Part shown: piece after piece, positions 60,421 to 64,000 of the stretch | How positions within the stretch are numbered: position 1 is the first letter of the stretch | How the letters are laid out: the number at the start of each line of letters is the position of its first letter | Assembly (NCBI RefSeq): GCF_007829955.1 | Contig: NZ_VIWX01000005.1 | Span: 186,001-250,000 of the forward strand | Reading direction: 5' to 3' | DNA from: Saccharopolyspora dendranthemae | GTDB taxonomy: Bacteria > Actinomycetota > Actinomycetes > Mycobacteriales > Pseudonocardiaceae | Length of the DNA: 64,000 bases | Program-made: the position numbers and the translations under genes | Notes under the pieces: generated by a model | Told to the model about the DNA's origin: nothing | Seen by the model: the letters and a program-made list of their open reading frames with translations, nothing else | Databases searched by the model: none

Positions 60421-60867
60421 TCAGACCCGGGTTGGTTCTGGGGTGAAGTGGCGGTTCGCGGTGGGCTGGAACATCAGCCAGGTCGCGGCCACGACGCCGA
60501 CGATGTGGATCATCCTGACCAGCAGGAACGGCCACGCGAACGGTCCGTCGCCGCCGAGCGCGCCGATCAGGGTGCTGCCGCCGGCGATCTCGAGCGCGGC
60601 GGGCACGACCATCGAGGCCAGGCCGAGGACGCTGAGCATCACCGTCAGCGAGGTCCGGGCCCAGCGCCTGCCGCGGGCGAAGTGGAAGATCAGCACGCCC
60701 GCGATCGCGAACACCGGCAACCGGATCGCGAGCTGGGAGGCCACGTCGGAGCCGAGCGCGTTCTCGCTCGCGGCCCGCAGCACCGCCAGCGCCGACTCGG
60801 CCACGCCGCAGGCCACGGCGATCGTCCAGGCGGTGGTGGCGCGTCGGACTGAAACAGGTGCGTTCAT
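60421..60867 (-). CDS. Four-span membrane protein, unknown
   Basis: 148 residues with four membrane segments (TAWTIAVACGVAESALAVLR, LAIRLPVFAIAGVLIFHFAR, TSLTVMLSVLGLASMVVPAA, LLVRMIHIVGVVAATWLMFQ). No enzymatic motif. It resembles uncharacterised actinomycete membrane proteins. ATG 60867. Family not recognised. Confidence 0.7.
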   Translation of the reverse strand: MNAPVSVRRATTAWTIAVACGVAESALAVLRAASENALGSDVASQLAIRLPVFAIAGVLIFHFARGRRWARTSLTVMLSVLGLASMVVPAALEIAGGSTLIGALGGDGPFAWPFLLVRMIHIVGVVAATWLMFQPTANRHFTPEPTRV

Positions 60868-60944
60868 GCCGGTCAGTCAAACTCGAACGTCCGCCCGGTG
60901 CCTCCGGTGCATCCCCGGCATCGGCCCTGACGCCGTTCGCGTGC

Positions 60945-61529
60945 TCAGGGGTTCATCACCGCGCGGCGAACGGTCTCGCGGAGCAGTTCGCGGCGGCGCT
61001 GGTGGTCCTCGCCGGGTTCGTCCGCGGAGGCGGCGTAGACGTTGCTGACCGGCGACCAGGCCATCGACATCGCGATGACCAGGGCCATCACGTCGAATGG
61101 GTCGCCGGGCACGACGTTCCCCGCGGCCTGGGCGTCGGCGATCGCGCGGATCTTGTGGTCGTTGCGGTGATCGGTGTCGGCCACCAGATGGCCCTGAGGC
61201 CGGCGCTCCATCCGGGACCAGGTGGCCAGCCGGATGAGGTCGGGGCGCAGCAGGTAGTCGTCGTAGAGGCGCACCGCCCAGTCGGCGAGATCGGGGCCGA
61301 TCGGCACGGCGTTGACGATCCGGTCCAGGGAGGCCGTGAAGATCGCGTCGAACAAGGCCTCCTTGTTGCCGAAGTAGCCGTAGAGCTGGGCCTTGTTCGT
61401 GCGCGCGGCGGCGACGATCCGCTCGATGCGTGCGCCCGCGATCCCGTGCTCGGCGAACTCCTGGGTGGCGGCCTCGACGATGCGATCGCGGGTGGCGGCT
61501 CCGCGCGAGGTCAGGGGCTTGTCGACCAT
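60945..61529 (-). CDS. TetR-family repressor
   Basis: 194 residues. TetR helix-turn-helix: RGAATRDRIVEAATQEFAEH, then RIERIVAAARTNKAQLYGYF; the rest is a helical ligand domain. ATG 61529. Divergent from the alcohol dehydrogenase gene, with two dyads of AACAGA sequence between. It should repress both genes until an alcohol- or aldehyde-type ligand binds (inference). Confidence 0.88.
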   Translation of the reverse strand: MVDKPLTSRGAATRDRIVEAATQEFAEHGIAGARIERIVAAARTNKAQLYGYFGNKEALFDAIFTASLDRIVNAVPIGPDLADWAVRLYDDYLLRPDLIRLATWSRMERRPQGHLVADTDHRNDHKIRAIADAQAAGNVVPGDPFDVMALVIAMSMAWSPVSNVYAASADEPGEDHQRRRELLRETVRRAVMNP

Positions 61530-61542
61530 CAGTTCAGGGTAG

Positions 61543-61612
61543 CAAACAGAACAGTTGGTTTGCCTTCTGGCGCGGGCCGGACTAGCTTGGAACAGACAGA
61601 ACAGTCTGTTTG
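61543..61612. promoter_or_regulatory. Two TetR operator candidates
   Basis: CAAACAGAACAGTTGGTTTG at 61543-61562, and AACAGAC-AGAACA-GTCTGTT at 61591-61610. Both contain AACAGAACAGT or a close version. They flank the divergent promoters. Confidence 0.65.
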
Positions 61613-61623
61613 AAGGAGTGCCG

Positions 61624-62655
61624 ATGCGCACCACCACCGGATGGCGGGCCGACGGGCCTGCCCAGAAGCTGCACCGCACGTCCCTGCAACGGCGCGAGCT
61701 GCGAGCCGACGACCTCGCCGTTCGGGTCGACCACTGCGGCGTCTGCCACACCGATCTGCACAGCATCAACGCCGCCGACGGTCCGGTCGTGCCGGGGCAC
61801 GAGTTCACCGGCACGGTCACCGACATCGGCCGGGACGTGACCGGTTTCGCCGTCGGAGATCCCGTCGCGGTCGGCAACATCGTGGACTCCTGCGGCGAGT
61901 GCGCGATGTGCCTCGCCGGTCAGGAGAACTTCTGCCACGAGTTCCCGACCCTGACCTACGGCGGCACCGACCGCCACGACGCGACGCCCACGCTGGGCGC
62001 CTACTCCCGCGAGTACGTCGTCCGGGAATCCTTCGCCTACGCGCTTCCTCGCGGGTGGGAGGCCGCCGCGGTCGCTCCGCTGATGTGCGCGGGGATCACC
62101 GTGTGGGAGCCGTTGCGCGCCCTCGGCATTGGCAGCGGCAGCCGCGTGGCGGTGGCCGGGCTCGGTGGCCTGGGGCATCTCGCGGTGAAGTTCGCGGTCG
62201 CGCTCGGTGCTGAGACCACGGTGATCAGCCGGAGTCCCGGCAAGCTCGACGACGCCCGGCGGCTCGGCGCGCAAGACCTGCTGGTCTCCGGTGACGATGC
62301 TCAGATGGCCCGCTCGCGCGACCGGTTCGACGTCATCATCGACACCATCTCCGCGGTGCACGATCCCGGTCCGTACCTGCGGCTGGCGGCCGTGGACGGA
62401 ACGCTCGTCCAGGTCGGGCACCTCGGATCGGTCTCGCTGAACGCGATGGACCTGCTGATCGGGCGGAAGAAGTTCACCTCAGCCGGGAGCGGAGGACGGC
62501 CCGCGACTCGCGAGATGCTCGACTTCTGCGCCGAGCACGACATCACCGCCGACGTCGAGGTGCTGCCGTCGTCGCAGGTCAACGAGGCCTTGGAGCGCCT
62601 GGGGCGCAACGACGTCCGCTACCGCTTCGTGCTCGACATGTCCGATCTGGACTGA
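61624..62655 (+). CDS. Zinc-dependent medium-chain alcohol dehydrogenase (CAD-type)
   Basis: 343 residues. Catalytic zinc ligands are in DHCGVCHTDLH and GHEFTGTV. The four structural-zinc cysteines are in CGECAMCLAGQENFC. NAD(P) fold VAVAGLGGLGHLAVKFAVAL. It belongs to the cinnamyl-alcohol-dehydrogenase-type NADP-dependent aldehyde reductases. ATG 61624. Under the divergent TetR; substrate probably an alcohol or aldehyde. Confidence 0.9.
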   Translation: MRTTTGWRADGPAQKLHRTSLQRRELRADDLAVRVDHCGVCHTDLHSINAADGPVVPGHEFTGTVTDIGRDVTGFAVGDPVAVGNIVDSCGECAMCLAGQENFCHEFPTLTYGGTDRHDATPTLGAYSREYVVRESFAYALPRGWEAAAVAPLMCAGITVWEPLRALGIGSGSRVAVAGLGGLGHLAVKFAVALGAETTVISRSPGKLDDARRLGAQDLLVSGDDAQMARSRDRFDVIIDTISAVHDPGPYLRLAAVDGTLVQVGHLGSVSLNAMDLLIGRKKFTSAGSGGRPATREMLDFCAEHDITADVEVLPSSQVNEALERLGRNDVRYRFVLDMSDLD

Positions 62656-62786
62656 GGATCCTCGTGCTCCGGAAGCTCCGCGCAGGGGGCGATGGTGAGC
62701 AGGCCGATGCGGTACGGGCGGCGGACGTAGCACTCCCGGGGAAGGGGTGAGTTGTCCGCGGCGGGTTTCGCGCTCACTCTGGGGAG

Positions 62787-63710
62787 GTGGACAGCGAGAG
62801 CTACGCCCGTTTCCTGCCGGACTCCTACCGGCGGCGTGCCTCCGAAGTGGAGCCGACGTCGACCTGGTGGAACTGGCGGGGCGGTCGCGTGCACATCGCG
62901 CGGGCCGCGGCTCCGGAGGCCTCCGCGCGGGTGCTGGTGATCCACGGCGCCGCCGGTCACTCGGCCGCGCTGTGGCCGGTGTGCTCGCCGGTCGCGGGCA
63001 TGGCCGACCTCCTGGTGCCCGACCTGCCGCCCTACGGCCGCACCGCCGTGCCGAACCCGAGCGGCATCAGGTACTCGGACTGGGTCGATCTCCTGTGCGA
63101 TCTGGTGATCGCTGAGCGGCGGCGCGACGACCGGCCGCTGGTGCTGTTCGGAGCGAGCATGGGCGGGATGCTGGCCTACGAGGTCGCCGCCCGGACCGGG
63201 CAGGCGTCGGCGGTGGTCGCGACCTGCCTGCTCGACCCGGCTGATCCCGAGGCCCGCCGTCGCGCGGCCCGCGGCCCGCTCGGCTCGATCCCGCCTGCCG
63301 GTCTGGCCCTGCTGGAGCGGCTGGTCGGTGGTGTCCGGGTCCCGATGCGATGGCTCGCCGACGAGCGCCGGATCAGCGGCAACCCGGAGCTCTCGGCGAT
63401 GTGCGCGGCCGACCCGCGCGGCGGCGGAGCCCGCACTCCGATCGGTCTGCTGACCAGCTTCGTCAACTACCGGCACGTGCCGCCGGAGACCTTCGCCGCG
63501 TCGCCGGTCATCCTCGCCCACCCGGCGGACGACGACTGGACGCCACCGGAGCTCAGCCTCCGCTTCCTGGACCGCATCGAGGCGCCGACCACGGCGGTGA
63601 TGCTCGAGAAGTGCGGTCACTACCCGGCCGAGGAACCGGGCCTCACCCAACTCGCCGAAACTCTCTACAGCCTCGTCGGCAACACCCTCGAGGAAAGTGC
63701 CGAAGGTTGA
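62787..63710 (+). CDS. Alpha/beta hydrolase
   Basis: 307 residues: VLVIHGAAGHSAALWPVCSP (oxyanion region), nucleophile Ser in LVLFGASMGGMLAYEVA, an Asp in AHPADDDWT and His in KCGHYPAEEPG. A single-domain esterase-type fold with no membrane segment. GTG 62787 overlaps its own GGGGAGG, so the start may be read from a leaderless or very short leader mRNA, or lie further in. Substrate unknown. Confidence 0.82.
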   Translation: MDSESYARFLPDSYRRRASEVEPTSTWWNWRGGRVHIARAAAPEASARVLVIHGAAGHSAALWPVCSPVAGMADLLVPDLPPYGRTAVPNPSGIRYSDWVDLLCDLVIAERRRDDRPLVLFGASMGGMLAYEVAARTGQASAVVATCLLDPADPEARRRAARGPLGSIPPAGLALLERLVGGVRVPMRWLADERRISGNPELSAMCAADPRGGGARTPIGLLTSFVNYRHVPPETFAASPVILAHPADDDWTPPELSLRFLDRIEAPTTAVMLEKCGHYPAEEPGLTQLAETLYSLVGNTLEESAEG

Positions 63711-63717
63711 ACGAGAA

Positions 63718-63756
63718 CGGCCCGGGAACCGTCCACGTGGGACTGCTCCCGGGCCG
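63718..63756. terminator. Bidirectional terminator between convergent genes
   Basis: Ten-bp GC stem (63718-63727 with 63747-63756), 19-base loop, between the hydrolase stop (63710) and the acyl-CoA dehydrogenase stop (63771). Confidence 0.7.
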
Positions 63757-63770
63757 CTTCGGAGAGTTTC

Positions 63771-64000
63771 CTACTTGAGCTCGGCGCTGGACTTGCCGAG
63801 CAGTCGACGGGCGACGATGAGCTGCTGGATCTGCTGGGTTCCTTCGAAGATGTCGAGGATCTTCGAGTCGCGGGACCACTTCTCCAGCAAGGACTCCTCG
63901 GTGTACCCGACGGTGCCGCAGAGCTCGACGCAGCGCAGCGTGATGTCGACGACCGAGCGACCGGCCTTGGCCTTGGCCATCGACGCCTGCAGCGAGTTCG
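63771..64000 (-). CDS. Acyl-CoA dehydrogenase, C-terminal part (cut by the window end)
   Basis: Only the last 76 residues are inside the window. VVDITLRCVELCGTVGYTEE and KWSRDSKILDIFEGTQQIQQ are the C-terminal helical-domain signatures of acyl-CoA dehydrogenases, where the FAD adenine is held (EGTQQIQQ). The frame is open to the edge at 64000, so the gene continues beyond it. It oxidises an acyl-CoA to enoyl-CoA in fatty-acid or branched-chain breakdown. Confidence 0.9.
   Translation of the reverse strand, partial: NSLQASMAKAKAGRSVVDITLRCVELCGTVGYTEESLLEKWSRDSKILDIFEGTQQIQQLIVARRLLGKSSAELK

Noticed and set aside
60245..61048. Small frames that begin inside the 70-bp palindromes (several start IMARFGLKLG)
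   Set aside because: They share sequence only because the palindrome is repeated; the rest of each frame differs and lies opposite real genes.

Overview
The window is about 70% GC, uses many GTG starts and short 4-base (ATGA/GTGA) gene overlaps. It carries SARP, LAL-LuxR and type VII secretion (WXG100/EspG) genes, which points to a filamentous actinomycete. A Pseudonocardiaceae member such as Saccharopolyspora is my inference; no rRNA is present to prove it.

Region 1 (1-10.7 kb) is an accessory locus that looks biosynthetic. It holds an AfsR/SARP activator, a SAM methyltransferase and five consecutive stand-alone HxxxD acyltransferase/condensation-fold proteins (two on the minus strand, three on the plus strand), with a LysR regulator at the end. 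No NRPS or PKS module is visible. Region 2 (10.7-19.1 kb) is ordinary chromosome: an NTF2-like protein, a UvrD-like helicase, a DUF885 peptidase, a GNAT, an MFS exporter, DUF6158, NDH-2 and tRNA-Ala(GGC).

Region 3 (19.14-37.78 kb) is an integrated actinomycete conjugative element (AICE) in the tRNA-Ala gene, bounded by 46-bp direct repeats. It carries integrase, Xis, a DUF3631 ATPase and a Prim-Pol (replication), a TraB/FtsK translocase with Spd-like membrane proteins (transfer), and XRE regulators with recognisable operators. It also has a Pif-like Nudix protein, an HD hydrolase, and two cargo genes at its ends with visibly lower GC. These are a membrane STAND-like NTPase with 16 Sel1 repeats (left) and a membrane pentapeptide-repeat protein (right). 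Integrase arm-type repeats occur on both arms and again just outside attR, suggesting an older insertion at the same tRNA.

Region 4 (38-44.2 kb) is a VOC protein and a sialic-acid-type catabolic operon (FadR-family regulator, NanT-like transporter, NanA-like lyase, ROK kinase, NanE epimerase) with paired operators, then an MBL-fold protein. Region 5 (44.3-47.7 kb) holds DUF2795 and a two-gene membrane cassette: a tandem-SLATT (DUF4231) protein plus a TIGR04222-like membrane protein with a TIR/SLOG-like C-terminal domain. This pair is my best candidate for an undescribed nucleotide-signalling or defence system.

Region 6 (47.8-64 kb) has a VanX-like lipoprotein, a secreted lipase, a GPP34 protein whose start is buried in a perfect hairpin, a PIG-L deacetylase, a LAL regulator and an orphan type VII secretion substrate operon. 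It ends with an ion-channel-like protein, a TetR/alcohol dehydrogenase pair, an alpha/beta hydrolase and the end of an acyl-CoA dehydrogenase. A 70-bp AT-rich imperfect palindrome occurs three times in intergenic DNA (11.2, 44.6 and 60.3 kb).
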